A stretch of DNA of 64,000 nucleotides from Zopfochytrium polystomum (GCA_025765615.1 JAIVFJ010000192.1:1-64000); one strand, 5' to 3'. Positions 1 through 10,200 are shown, numbered from the stretch's first letter. Notes: generated by a model not told the origin, from the sequence alone. Translations and numbers: made by a program.

Positions 1-333
1 CTCTGTCTGTCTCTCTATCTCTTCGCTCAGTCTCTCTCTGTCTCTCTGCCCTCTCTTTCTCTGTCTGTCTCTCTCTCCCTCTCCTTCTCTCTCTCTCTCC
101 CTGTCTCGCTCTGCCTCTTTCTCCCTCTCCCTCTCCCTGCCGCTCTCCCTCTCTCCCTCTCTCAACTCTCTCTCTCCCTGTTTCTCTCTCTCCCTGTCTG
201 TAGGACTGGCAGTCAAGGGCTGTCTGTCTCTCTGTCTGTCTCTCTATCGCATCGCTCTCTCTCTGTCTCTCTTTCTCTGTTTCTCTCCCTGTCTCTCACT
301 CTGTCTCTCTCCCCTGTTTCTCTCTCTCCCTCT

Positions 334-337
<4 letters not shown>

Positions 338-414
<77 letters not shown>

Positions 415-565
415 CCTCTCCCTCACTCTCTGGGACTAACAGTCAACAGGCTGTCTGTCTCTTGTCTGTCTCTCTCTCTCTCTGCCTCTGGCTCTCTCTC
501 CCTGTCCTGCTTTCTCTCACACACTCTCTCTCCCTTGCCACACACACACACACAACACACACACA

Positions 566-636
<71 letters not shown>
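338..636. repeat. (CT)n and (CA)n microsatellite tracts
   Basis: Nearly pure CT runs occupy about 338-405 and 566-634, with a CA run at 540-567. Open frames through them encode only Ser-Leu or Arg-Glu repeats and are not genes. Similar tracts occur at 2145-2171, 10649-10719 and 11959-12040. Confidence 0.9.
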
Positions 637-790
637 GGGCAGTCGGTTTGCACCAAGTAAAGTGCCAACACCAGATACGTAAGTTTGGATTGTGGAGTAG
701 CAGTAGCCTTGGGCAAACAGGTGGGCTGCAAAAAGTGCTACTCGCTCTGGAAGGCGACAGCGCGTTCATCGCTCTCTCCTCTCTTACGAG

Positions 791-858
791 CGGGGGGGTT
801 GAGGGGGGGCGGCAGCCCCCCCCACCGGGGGGCTCAGGGGGCGGGAGCCCCCTGACTC
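791..858 (+). repeat. GC-rich hairpin/G-run repeat, copy 1
   Basis: A ~67-bp module of G-runs and C-runs that ends GGGGGCTCAGGGGGCGGGAG followed by CCCCCTGACTC. The segment GGGGGCTC can pair with GAGCCCCC to form a hairpin. Near-identical copies lie at 2961-3027, 3390-3456, 11247-11313 and 13610-13676, with degraded ones near 1110, 2575, 11720, 12468, 13975, 14337 and 14740. Repeated runs of five or more G also fit a G-quadruplex on this strand. Confidence 0.8.
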
Positions 859-1895
859 AAAAACATATTTTCCTCTGTCTCTCTGTCTTTTCCTTATCTC
901 TCTATCTGTTTCACTGCCTCTGTCTCTGTCCCTCCCTGCAGTTCTTGGTTACTTTCTCACTTGGGGGTCGGGCGACTCTGACCATCTCATCGGAGGCAGA
1001 CCAACCCATCAGACAAGGCAGCTGCAAGCAACTCGATGCAACCACAGGAAGGTGTCAGGATAGACAAGTGAGGAGTCTCTTTCTCTCTCTCTATCTCTCT
1101 TGATCGATTGAGCCGGGGTGGAGGGGGGTGGGGAGCCCCCTGACTGAAAAAAACAATCCAGCTTCTCTCTCCTCCCTACCTCCCTCCTGACCTCTCTCTC
1201 TCGCTCTCTCTCTTTTGCATTTCAATCATGCTCTAAAAACTAAAAATGGAATGAAGTCAACGGGCTGTCTGTCTATAAGAGTGGCAGTCAACAGGTTGTC
1301 TGTTCATCTCCCTATCTCTGGGAGTGGCAGTCAATGGGCTGTGTGTCTCGATATCTATCTCTCTGTCTCTTTGCAGTCAACGGGCTGTTGTCTATCTATC
1401 AATCAATGACTGCCTCTTTGTTTGAACTAAAGTCAACGGGCTGTATGTGTTTCTCCCTCTGGGTTCTGTGAGCACTTTGGACTCAGCTGACTGTTGCATT
1501 CAACAGGCTGTCAGTCTTCCTGTTGCAGTCAAATGGGTTGCTGCATGAGCGGCCAAAGGCTGCAAGGGCAGCACTCAGTTTGTCAGAGGTCCCAGGTTTG
1601 CCAGTGTGGCTGTGCTGAAAGGCTGCAACTTCTCTCTCTTTCTGCCCCCCTTTGTCTGTCAGTGTGTCAGTGGCTTGGGGCTAACACTCCAAGCTTTGTT
1701 GGCCACTCTCTGCTTGGCCTGCCACACAATGTTCATTGTGGCATGCCACTCTCCTTTCAATCCAGGGACAGATTGCCTGTGTGTGGGACAACCAATATCC
1801 ATTGAAGGCTTTGTCTTTAATCATTTTTTCTCTTCTTCTTTTTTTTTTAATGTTTTTTGGCAAGGATTGCTTACAAGTTGACGGGCATCCCCTAG

Positions 1896-2060
1896 TCAAT
1901 CACACTAAAGAAAACCAGCCTTTGCGGCTAAACTGTTTTCCTAATTGCAATTAGTGGAGCAGGGCGGGGGGGGTTAATTTTTTGTCTTTGGTGCCCAATC
2001 AAAACTCGGCGGAAAAATTCCGAAAAGGAAAGAAGTCAATGCTCTGTCTCTCACTCTGTC
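1896..2060 (+). repeat. Helitron 5' terminal region (also at 10201 and 12659)
   Basis: About 150 bp conserved between three unit starts: TCAATC, then ACTAAAGAAAAC, GGCTTTGCGG, a 14-bp perfect palindrome CTAATTGCAATTAG, a G-run (in two of the three), then TTTTTGTCTTTGGTGCCCAA and an AACTCGGCGGAAAAA segment. Because each copy abuts a CTAG end, this looks like the 5' terminus and subterminal control region. Shorter diverged relatives occur inside the ~440-bp satellite units. Confidence 0.65.
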
Positions 2061-2139
2061 TGTCTATCTATCTCTCTCTCTGTCTCTCTCTCTCCTCTCG
2101 CTCTCCTCTCTCTCTGCTCTCTCTCCCACTTTCCGTCTG

Positions 2140-2172
<33 letters not shown>

Positions 2173-2693
2173 AAGTCAATGCTCTACTCTCTGTCTCCCT
2201 CTCTCTGTCGCGCCTGCTAAAAAATCCGAAAAGGAAGGAAGTCAATGCTCTGTCTCTCTCTCTCTCTCTCTCACACACTCTCTCTCTCACTCTCACTCTC
2301 ATTCTCTCTCCCTCTCTCCCTCTCTCCCTCTCTTTCGTGCAGGGAAAACATTTTTCCCTCTGTCTATCTGTCTCTTCCCTATCTCACTATCTGTTTCTCT
2401 GTCTCTCTCACTCTCTCTGCAGTCCTTGGCTGCTGTTGCAGGTGGTGACTCGGACCATCCGAGGCCTCTGACAACTACGAGACACTGCACAGTCAGTCAT
2501 GCACGCCCCCACGCACAAACACAGAGACTCTGTCTATTTCTACGCTCTCTTTCTCTATCTCTCTTCATCAATCAAGGGGTGGAGGGGGCCGGCAGCCCTG
2601 AGCCGCCTGACTCAAAAAACAACCCAGCCTCTCTCTCTTTCCACTCTGTAAACCCGTTTTCTAATTGTAATAGTGGGGGGGGGATGGGTTGGG

Positions 2694-3590
2694 TTTAAAG
2701 TTTTTTCTTTAGTGCCCAATCGAAACGCAAAATTCAAAAGGAAGTCGACAGGCTGTCTGTTTATCTGAGTGGAAGTCAACAGGTTGTCTGTCTACCTCCC
2801 TCCCTGTCTCTGAGTCTGAGACTGGCAGTCAACAGGCAGTCAACAGGCAGTCATTGGATTGTCTGTCTTGCTCTCTGTCTCTGACTCTGTATGTTGGCTG
2901 GTGATGGAAAAGGAATAAAATTGTCTGCAATCTCTCACACTCTCTCTGTCTCTTTCAAGCAGGGGGGTCGAGGGGGGGCGGCAGCCCCCCCCACCGGGGG
3001 GCTCAGGGGGCGGGAGCCCCCTGACTCAAAAAAACAACCCAGCCTCTCTCTCTATCTCTCTCACACACACTCTCTCTGTCCACTATGTAACCCTGTTTTC
3101 TAATTGCAATAGTGGAGAAGGGGGGACAGTGTGGGTTTAATATTTTTTCTTTAGTGCCTAATCGAAACTCAGTGGCAAAATTCAAAAGGAAGTCAACGGG
3201 CTGTCTGTTTGTCTGGGTGGAAGTCAACGGGTTGTCTGTCCACCTCCCTGTCTGTGAGTCTGGGAGTGGCAGTCAACAGGCAATCAATGGGTTGTCTGTC
3301 TTGCTCTCTGTTTCTGGCTCTGAATGTTGGCTGTAGATGGAAAAGGAATAAAATTGTCTGCAATCTCTCACTCTCTGTCTTTTTCAAGCAGGGGGGTTGA
3401 GGGGGGGCGGCAGCCCCCCCAACCGAGGGGCTGGGGGGGCAGGAGCCCCATGACTCAAAAAAAACAACCCAGACTCTCTCTGTCCACTATGTAAAACCGT
3501 TTTCTAATTGGAATAGTGGAGTAGGGGGGACAGTGTGGGTTTAATGTTTTTTCTTTAGTGCCCAATCCAAATGGAGTGGCAAAATCAACA
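2694..3590 (+). repeat. ~440-bp satellite units (two to three tandem copies)
   Basis: Units begin near 2694, 3139 and 3540 with 'gttttttctttagtgcc(c/t)aatc' and run through GGAAGTCAACGGGTTGTCTG-type segments, 'gttggctg..gatggaaaaggaataaaattgtctgcaatctctc' and one GC-rich hairpin module. They close with 'ttctaattgcaatagtggag'. Related units recur at 10990-11440 and 13345-14100. The closing segment and the 'gtgcccaatc' segment resemble the Helitron 5' terminal region, so the satellite may derive from it. No coding potential. Confidence 0.7.
2961..3027 (+). repeat. GC-rich hairpin/G-run repeat, copy 2
   Basis: Same module as 791-858, embedded in the first satellite unit and followed by an A-run and AACCCAGCCTCTCTCTC. 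Confidence 0.8.
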
Positions 3591-4072
3591 CACTAAAGAA
3601 CACAAGGCTTTGTGGAGTAGCGGGTTGAACAAAAAATTTTTTTCGTTCTCTTTGACTGTCTCTCTGTCTGTCTGTCTCTCCATCAGTCTGTCTCGCTGTC
3701 TGTCTCTCAGTCACTCTGTCTGTCTGCCTTTCTGTCCATCTCTCAGTCTCTCTCTCCCTCACTCTCTCTGACTCTCTCTGTCTGTCTCTCAGTCTCTCAA
3801 TCTGTCTGTCTCTCTCACTCTCTCTCTCTCTCTATCTCTCTCTCGCTCGGACCATCTCATCCGAGGCGGACCAACCCATCCGACAACGGCAACGACAACC
3901 AAGAAGAGGACAGCAACAACGTCAACGACAGCGACGACAGCGACGCGACCACGACGAGACGCAGTACGATCACACACACCCACACCCCACACCCCAAACA
4001 CCCCACACCCCAAACCCCACACACACACCCACACACTGACACCTCTCTCTGCTCTCTCTCGCTCTAGCTCTT

Positions 4073-4145
<73 letters not shown>

Positions 4146-4220
4146 ACTCTCTCTCACACACACACACCCTCGCTCGCTGGATTGAGCAGGCCCCGCTCAG
4201 CAGGCTCCACTCTCGCTCTC

Positions 4221-4278
<58 letters not shown>

Positions 4279-4325
4279 CCTCACTCACTCTCTCTGACTC
4301 TCTCTCTGTCTGTCTCTCAGTCTCT

Positions 4326-4378
<53 letters not shown>
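4073..4378. repeat. Long CT microsatellites upstream of the Helitron gene
   Basis: Three CT tracts (about 4073-4142, 4216-4275 and 4328-4378) lie directly before the first zinc-knuckle coding sequence. No promoter motif is recognisable between them and 4515. Confidence 0.9.
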
Positions 4379-4381
<3 letters not shown>

Positions 4382-4514
4382 CTCCCTTCTGTCTTGCAAG
4401 CACAAAGAGGGGCATGAAATAGTCATCTTTTTAATTATTGTTTCCAACTGCAACTGCAAAAACCACAGAACAGCTCAACAATCAATCCCTCCAACTACAC
4501 TCATCAAGCCACCT

Positions 4515-5321
4515 ATGTCGAAACGCTGTTGCCCTTCATGTGGAGGTTTGGATCACCGACGAAGGACCAGCAAAAAGTGCCGAGCAAACACAGGCTGCCC
4601 ATCCTGCGGAAGTAATTCACATTACCGAAATCAATCTGTCGACTGCCCATTTTTTCCTGGCTGCTCTGCGTGTGGACATAACCCTGAACCATGCAAACCA
4701 GGCCTCAATTTGTTGTCCCTATTTTCGTGGCTGCTCTGCATGTGGGCAGTTGAACCATGCAAACCAAGACTCACTTCTTTGTCCCCGCTCTGCTGGCTGT
4801 TCGGCGTGTGGGCAGTTGAACCATCCAAATCAGAGTTCACTGCTCTGTCCTCGATTTCTCGGCTGCCCTGCATGCAGACTCACCAATCACATTGACGAAA
4901 CTTCCCGCCTCTGCCTTAACTTTGCTGGCTGCATGTCCTGTGGACAATGCAGTCACTGTGGCCCAAACTCCCTTCTATGCCCAAACCGCCAGCCATGCCC
5001 AAGATGCGGCCTTCGGGATCACCTGCATGAGCGCTCGAGGCTTTGCCCTCGACCTTGCCTCACTTGCCTCAACAATGGCGAGCCTGCCGACATTGCAGAA
5101 TCCCATGAATCCCTCAATTCTCTCAACTGCCCCCCCACCACCTTCCATGTGACACCTGTGGCAGCATGGATCACCTTGACTACCAGAGCAATGACTGTCC
5201 GGGCCACTTCCCCTGCCGTGCCTGTGGCCAAAGAACCCACCAAACCAGGCGGGATCGTCGATGCCCAAAGACTATTGCTCAGCTTGGGATAGCAGTGGCT
5301 CAGGAGTTTTGTGCTGATCAG
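4515..5321 (+). CDS. N-terminal zinc-knuckle array of the Helitron protein
   Basis: Starts ATG at 4515 (MSKRCCPSCGGLDH). About eleven repeats follow the pattern C-x2-C-G-x2-[DN]-H followed by C-P-x3-C, such as CSACGQLNH, CPACRLTNH, CPRCGLRDH and CRACGQRTH. The array is spread over three reading frames, with shifts near 4690 and 5150, so this interval is not one clean ORF. It ends at a good donor after GATCAG. Nucleic-acid-binding zinc fingers are known at the N-terminus of Helitron proteins, but I do not recognise an array this long. DNA or RNA binding is an inference. Confidence 0.6.
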
Positions 5322-5407
5322 GTGAGGTCCATTTTTCTTTTAGCCTTGAGGTATTGGTATGCCCTCCTGACCACGCACTCCCAATTTTTTTGCATTTTGC
5401 CCTTCAG

Positions 5408-6423
5408 ATTCGGGGAAAAGATGTTGACAAGGACCGTCGCTGCCACTTCCTTGGCCTGATGCAGACAGCCTGTCCACTCTGCAACGCGATCATGTTCATT
5501 CAAGAGCGGACCAGCGGATCATCAAAAAAAAACCCAAAGTTTTCACTCTGCTGCAGTCGTGGTCAAGTCTCCCTGCTGCCGTTGGCTGGCCCAACTCCCT
5601 TCATCAGTGAGCTTCTCCTGGGCAATCACCCCCTGTCCAATGAGTTCCTCTCCAACGCACGCAACTACAACAGTCTCATGGCTTTTGCATCTGTTGGTGC
5701 AAACATAAAGAGCCATGGCCAAGGTGTTCCAGTCTTCACCATCAGCGGACAGCTTCACCACAGCATCTCCAACTTTTGCAACAACCCCCAGGATCAGCCC
5801 AAGTTCTCTCAGATGTACATTTATGATTCTGCCCAGCAGTTCAACGCCAGAATGACAGTCGCTGGAGGATTTGGCTCCTTGCGCCCACTTCCAGAAATAG
5901 TGCAGAGGCTGCAGGCCGAATTGCTGGAGGTACGTTTCTCCCTCTTCTGTTTGTGGTTCTTCAATAGCCTGATGTTGACTCCCTTTCTTTCTTCTTTGCT
6001 CTTTCCCCATCAAAGTTCAACCCATATGCCAGGCTTTATCAGACAGCTGGAGAGTGTCTGCGTCGCAATCCATCAGAAAGCTTTTGCATCCAATTTCTCT
6101 CACCCTCTGCTCAGGCGGGAGTTGTCAACCGGACTACCTACAATGCTCCAACTGGCGACGTCATTGCTGCCATCCTGCCTTCAGACCCGGAAGTGGAGGA
6201 AGGTGTGCATCGAAGCATTGTTGTGCGGGCGCTGGATGGCAGATTTGTTCAGATTCCTCCTGAACACCCCTGCTACCTGCCACTGGCCTACCCTTTGATC
6301 TTCCCCTGCGGCGACCAAGGCTGGATGCATGGCATTGCTAAACTTGGACCACGGACTGGACAGGATCAGGGACAGGACAGGACAGGATCTGGACAGGACT
6401 GGACAGAATCTGGACAGGACTGA
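5408..6423 (+). CDS. Helitron-like N-terminal domain (two exons)
   Basis: Exon 5408-5929 encodes a segment with a CPLC pair, 'ANIKSHGQGVPVFTISGQLHH' style residues and 'SQMYIYDSAQQFNAR', a hallmark stretch of the Helitron_like_N family. Exon 6016-6423 continues with FNPYARLYQTAGECL and LAYPLIFPCGDQGW, the latter typical of the region before the Rep domain. The downstream end dissolves into a GGACAGGAC-type short tandem repeat at 6355-6425 and a stop at 6421, where the frame is lost. Confidence 0.65.
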
Positions 6424-6425
6424 AG
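6355..6425 (+). repeat. GGACAGGAC-type short tandem repeat in coding sequence
   Basis: Repeats of GGACTGGACAG/GGACAGGACAG lie exactly where the reading frame switches between the Helitron N domain and the acidic linker. Replication slippage here would explain the shift. Confidence 0.7.
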
Positions 6426-6429
6426 TGGG

Positions 6430-6844
6430 TGTCGCACAGGATGGTCGGGGTATTGCTGATGGTGGTGCTGACGAAGAGGAGTCTGATGATGAAGCTCCTG
6501 GGGATGCCTATGGAGCTGCAGCAGATGATGCAGATCCTGAGGAGGATTTTGATGTGGAGGCAGATTCTGAGAATGGCTTTGATGATGACAATGCCAGCAG
6601 TGACAGTGGGGAGGGGAGGGTGAGGAGGAGGACAACTGTCACCATGTCCCAGTACTACCGCTACCGGCTCATGTTCAAGCTGGGCTCTCACATACACCTG
6701 TACAGGAAGCTCTTTCAGCAGCTGATTGTGGACCTCTATGTTCAGTGTGGAGTCAAACCGACTAAGTTTCATCCGCCAAAACCAGAAAAAGTTGAGGGCT
6801 GCAGATTATCATGGACTTGCATGATGCTGTCAGGTCAGACGTGA
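6430..6844 (+). CDS. Acidic linker and start of Rep domain
   Basis: An Asp/Glu-rich stretch (residues such as DEEESDDE and DPEEDFDVEADSE) leads into SQYYRYRLMFK, a motif that starts the helitron helicase-like (Rep) region. The frame ends at 6842 after a shift near 6780; the neighbouring frame continues the Rep domain without a gap. The acidic segment is low complexity and is probably a flexible spacer. Confidence 0.6.
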
Positions 6845-7557
6845 CGAACCCTCTTCAGGTGGGGAAGCGGATAGTTCTCCCTTCCAGCTTCCCTGGCTCC
6901 CCACGCTTCATGCAGCAGCAGTACCAGGATGCAATGAGCATTGCACAAAAGTATGGGAAGCCAACTCTATTCATCACTTTCACCTGCAATCCAAAGTGGA
7001 CAGAGATCACAAGCAACCTGCTTCCTGGGCAGAGTGCTGTTGACAGGCCTGACTTGGTGTCAAGGGTGTTCAACCTCAAGCTGAAGAGTGTGCTGGAGGA
7101 TTTGAAAACCTGCTTTGGCAAGCAGGTTGCAGTGGTTTGGGTGGTTGAGTTTCAAAAGCGTGGCTTGCCCCATGCCCACATTGCTTCCTGGCTGGACCCC
7201 AGCGACACACCACAGAGCCCAGACAACTATGACAGATTCGTGAGTGCAGAGCTGCCTGACCCTCAGCAGGATCCAGAGCTGTACAGGATTGTCACAGAGA
7301 CCATGATTCACTCTTGCTCAGACCGTTGCAAACCTGCTGGCGCCTCAAAGTGCACAATGGGGTATCCCAAGCCGTGGGTTGATCAGACTCAGGTGTCTCC
7401 TGAAGGTGGCTGTCAAGTACCGGCGCAGGAAACAATGGACAGCATTCACACCTCCGAGGTGGCTTTGAAGTGGACAACCAGTGGGTGGTTGCATTCAACC
7501 GGTATCTGTCCAGAAAGTACCAGGCGCACATCAATGTGGAGATTTGCGCCACCATGA
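6811..7557 (+). CDS. HUH endonuclease (Rep) domain of Helitron protein
   Basis: Contains the Rep sequence PTLFITFTCNPKW (family motif 1) and GLPHAHI, whose His-Ala-His (7171-7179) is the metal-binding HUH motif. The catalytic-tyrosine region lies in an adjacent frame just beyond (AIKYLMKYLHKGHD, tyrosines at 7569-7571 and 7581-7583), so the domain is split by at least one shift near 7400. By family knowledge it cleaves the transposon strand at its 5' TC end and joins DNA through two tyrosines. No ATG is needed here, since this is an internal part of a larger protein. Confidence 0.75.
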   Translation: MDLHDAVRSDVTNPLQVGKRIVLPSSFPGSPRFMQQQYQDAMSIAQKYGKPTLFITFTCNPKWTEITSNLLPGQSAVDRPDLVSRVFNLKLKSVLEDLKTCFGKQVAVVWVVEFQKRGLPHAHIASWLDPSDTPQSPDNYDRFVSAELPDPQQDPELYRIVTETMIHSCSDRCKPAGASKCTMGYPKPWVDQTQVSPEGGCQVPAQETMDSIHTSEVALKWTTSGWLHSTGICPESTRRTSMWRFAPP

Positions 7558-7886
7558 GGGCCATCAAATACCTCATGAAATACTTGCACAAGGGCCATGA
7601 CAGAGCAAGGGTGGCAGTGGCTCTGGAGAAGCCACTGTCTGCGTGGATGAGATTGACGACTTCCTAGATGCCCGCTACGTGTCTGCTCAGGAGGCCTGCT
7701 GGAGGGTCTTCCAGTTCCACATGCAAGGCCGAATACCGTCAGTCACAAGGTTAGCTGTGCATCTCCCTGACCAGCAGTCGGTTTACTTTGACGAGGATGC
7801 TGACCTTGGGGAAGTTGCCGCCCTTCAAAAGACTCCAAGCTTCTTGCTTTCTTCAGCCTGAACGAGCGCGACCCTGATGCAAGGCA

Positions 7887-9164
7887 GTGGTGTACTTTGA
7901 AATTCCTGAGCACTATGCATGGAACCAGAGGCATGCCAGGTGGACAAAGCGTAGGAGTCAGCAGGCTTCAGCAACCATTGGAAGGATGTATGCAGCAAGC
8001 CCTCGGGACTCTGAGCGGTATTTTCTCCGCCTTCTCCTGGCCAATGTCAGGGGCCCCACCTCATTTGAGCGCCTCAGGACTGTGGAAGAAACCACCTTTG
8101 GAACGTTTCAGGAAGCCTGTGTGCAACATGGACTGACTGCTGACGATTGTGAGGCAGTTTGGTGCTTGGAGCAGGGCGTGCGCGTGATGACAAGCTCAAG
8201 AGAGTTCATCAGGCTGTTTGCATTGCTCCTTACTTTCAATGCTCCAGCTGATCCAAGGGCTCTGTACAATGATTTCAAGCATGAGATGGTCGCCGACCAG
8301 CTTCGCACAGCACAACTGGAGCATGGGAATCTGGATCTTGCCCCTACAGACCACATGTACTGCAATGCATTGAGGCTGCTGAACGCATCCCTGCAGAGTT
8401 TGTCAACCTCGCTGCACAACTTCCCCACCCTGCCGCAGCTGGAAGAGTTCCAACCTGAGCCTGTGCTGGCCCTGGAAGGCCGGCTCCAGCTGATTTTTCA
8501 AAGGCTAAACTCAGACTACAACCAGCAGCAACTGGAGGCTGTTGTGGCCATCGCTGAAAGGAGCTTCAACCAAGAGCAGGCCTTTGCTTACATGGCTGTG
8601 GTGGATGCTGTTGAGCAATGTGGACAGCCTGGAGTGGTGCCTCCTCCAGAAGGCCGAATCTTCTACCTACAGGGAGTGGGAGGATGTGGCAAGACCTTTG
8701 TCTACAATGCCATCTTGGCAAAAGTCCGCAGCAGCCAAGGTCGCTTTGGACAGGGCCGCATCGCCCATGCTGTGGCTTCTTCAGGAATAGCAGCACTTCT
8801 GCTTGCTGGCGGCACAACTGCCCACTCTCGATTTGCCATCCCCATTCAGCTTGATGCTGATTCTCAGTCTGGAATCAAAATGTCCACTGACCGTGCGCTG
8901 GAGCTGTACTTGGCTGATCTCATTGCGTTGGATGAGATATCCATGCTCAACTCCTTGGCACTGGATGTCATTGACAGAGTCTTGCGTGATGTTGTCAAGC
9001 CCTTGGATCCTCAGATGGCTGAAACCCCCTTTGGAGGAAAAGTGGTGCTTCTTGGGGGCGACTTCCAGCAGACTGCACCTGTTGTGCCCAACGCCACAAA
9101 GACCTATGATCCTGCAGGCTTCCTGCAAGTTCTCAAACCTTTGGAGGCATGTCAGGACGCTTGA
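7887..9164 (+). CDS. Helitron linker and Pif1-type DNA helicase, N-terminal half
   Basis: The longest clean piece of the gene (425 codons). Residues 1-230 are the Helitron linker containing EIPEHYAWN and LRTVE. The helicase follows with Walker A GVGGCGKT (8673-8696, residue ~263), Walker B/DExx LIALDEISM (near 8931, residue ~349) and motif III LGGDFQQTAPVV. Pif1-type helicases in Helitrons unwind DNA during rolling-circle transfer. The true frame shifts near 9150, and the reported stop at 9162 follows that shift, so the protein continues downstream. Confidence 0.85.
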   Translation: MVYFEIPEHYAWNQRHARWTKRRSQQASATIGRMYAASPRDSERYFLRLLLANVRGPTSFERLRTVEETTFGTFQEACVQHGLTADDCEAVWCLEQGVRVMTSSREFIRLFALLLTFNAPADPRALYNDFKHEMVADQLRTAQLEHGNLDLAPTDHMYCNALRLLNASLQSLSTSLHNFPTLPQLEEFQPEPVLALEGRLQLIFQRLNSDYNQQQLEAVVAIAERSFNQEQAFAYMAVVDAVEQCGQPGVVPPPEGRIFYLQGVGGCGKTFVYNAILAKVRSSQGRFGQGRIAHAVASSGIAALLLAGGTTAHSRFAIPIQLDADSQSGIKMSTDRALELYLADLIALDEISMLNSLALDVIDRVLRDVVKPLDPQMAETPFGGKVVLLGGDFQQTAPVVPNATKTYDPAGFLQVLKPLEACQDA

Positions 9165-9184
9165 GCTGAGAACCAACATGAGGC

Positions 9185-10087
9185 TTGCCCAGGGAACTGC
9201 AAATCAGAATGCAGTCGAACTTTGCCCGATGGTTGGGCCACCTTGGCACGGGCAGCCTGGCGCAGTTTGACACTCAAGATGGGGCACCCAATCATGTCGT
9301 GGTCCCAGACTACATCCGTACCCTCACCTTTCCCGCAAACGATGGCAGTCTTCGTGTGAGGCAACTGTTTGAGGCAGTCTATGATGACTTTGGTGCAGTA
9401 GCTCAGCAGTCAGGAGAGGAATTTGCATCCTACTTGGCAGACAGGTGTATTTTGGCTGCAAAGAATGACGTGGTTCATCTGTTCAATGAGTATGCAGGTG
9501 CAGCAGCTTCCAGGAGATGCCCAAGAGCTGCTTTCAGCAGACACCCCAGTTGGAGATGATGGAGGGTGACGGACTTATCATCAGCCCTGAGTTCCTAAAC
9601 ACCCTCAGCCCTCCCAGCCTGCCTCCCCACAGGCTAACTGTCAAAGTGGGAATGCCTCTGATCCTGCTTCGCAACCTTACAGATGGACTCTGCAATGGGA
9701 CACGCCTCATCCTACGGGAAGTCTGCCCCAACGTGCTGCTCTGTGAAGTTGTTGTGGGCAGCAGGAAAAGGAGAGAAAGTCCTTCTTCCCCGAATCTCTC
9801 TGCAGCCCAGTGATTCAGGATTTCCCTTTGAGTTCACCAGAAAGCAATTTCCAGTTCGGCCTGCCTTTGCAATGTCCATCAACAAGTCCCAAGGACAGAC
9901 TTTGAAAAAGGTTGGCCTGGATATGTGGCAGGATGTGTTTGCACATGGACAGTCCTATGTTGCTTTTTCCAGAGTGACATCCCCAGCAGATCTTATAATA
10001 ACTGCAAAACACAATGAAGAAAGAGGTGGACCAACTATTAGAAATGTGGTTTACAATGACTTGGTGAATCATCTTAGAGCTAATTGA
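9185..10087 (+). CDS. Pif1-type helicase C-terminal half (three frames)
   Basis: Pieces at 9185-9559, 9517-9813 and 9683-10087 together carry the C-terminal helicase motifs: RLTVKVGMPLILLRNL, DGLCNGTRL, AMSINKSQGQT (motif V, near 9870-9900) and YVAFSRVTS (motif VI, near 9955). The stop is at 10085-10087. The pieces overlap in different frames, again with no splice signals. The order of motifs matches Helitron and Pif1 proteins throughout. Confidence 0.75.
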
Positions 10088-10200
10088 TTTTCAGCAGCTT
10101 CTCAAGCTCTCTATGTGACCTTTCTACTTAATAATATTTCCCCTTTTTTTTCTTTTTTTTTTGCAAGGACTGTTTATATAAGTCAACGGGCATCCCCTAG

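Larger units (their letters stand above)
1..1895 (+). mobile_element. 3' portion of a Helitron-like unit (left end outside window)
   Basis: No gene is supported here. The stretch is CT/CA microsatellite, one GC-rich hairpin repeat (791-858) and several 'agtcaacgggctgtctgtc' type short repeats. Its last ~180 bp (T-rich tract, then a terminus ending GGGCATCCCCTAG at 1895) matches the ends of three further units in the window at 10200, 12658 and 14917. A near-perfect hairpin built on TGCCACA/TGTGGCA lies at about 1718-1746. I infer a Helitron 3' end from the CTAG terminus and from the helicase gene carried by the next unit; the family's known 3' end is CTRR. Confidence 0.55.
4515..10087 (+). pseudogene. 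Helitron RepHel transposase gene, multiply frameshifted
   Basis: The reading frame passes in order through a zinc-knuckle array (4515-5321), a Helitron-like N-terminal domain (5408-6330), an acidic linker (6430-6630), the HUH Rep domain (6640-7660), a linker domain (7640-8540) and a Pif1-type superfamily 1 helicase (8640-10087, stop TAA or TGA region at 10085). Two good introns are visible: 5322-5407 (CAG/GTGAGG to TTCAG) and 5930-6015 (GAG/GTACGT to AAAG). The frame also changes near 4690, 5150, 6400, 6780, 7400, 7640, 7850, 9150, 9500 and 9780 without convincing introns. The gene is therefore broken or the sequence carries indel errors. In the family this protein nicks, unwinds and rolls out a single-stranded transposon copy. 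Confidence 0.8.
1896..10200 (+). mobile_element. Autonomous-type Helitron (decayed coding region)
   Basis: This 8305-bp unit starts TCAATC directly after the CTAG of the previous unit and ends ...GTCAACGGGCATCCCCTAG at 10200, where the next unit begins with the same TCAATC. Inside are a 5' region shared with the two downstream units (to about 2060), satellite repeats (2.7-3.6 kb), long CT tracts (4.07-4.38 kb) and a frameshifted gene of zinc-knuckle, Helitron N, HUH Rep and Pif1-type helicase domains (4515-10087). TC...CTRR termini without inverted repeats and this protein order are the known Helitron signature. The termini are inferred by comparing units within the window. Confidence 0.75.

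Noticed and set aside
244..770. Open frames encoding Arg-Glu or Ser-Leu repeats
   Set aside because: They are translations of CT/AG microsatellites; any frame through such a tract is open.
1881..1895. Terminal GGGCATCCC as a Helitron 3' hairpin
   Set aside because: A 3-bp stem with a 3-nt loop is too weak to count as the usual subterminal hairpin; the end call rests on unit comparison instead.
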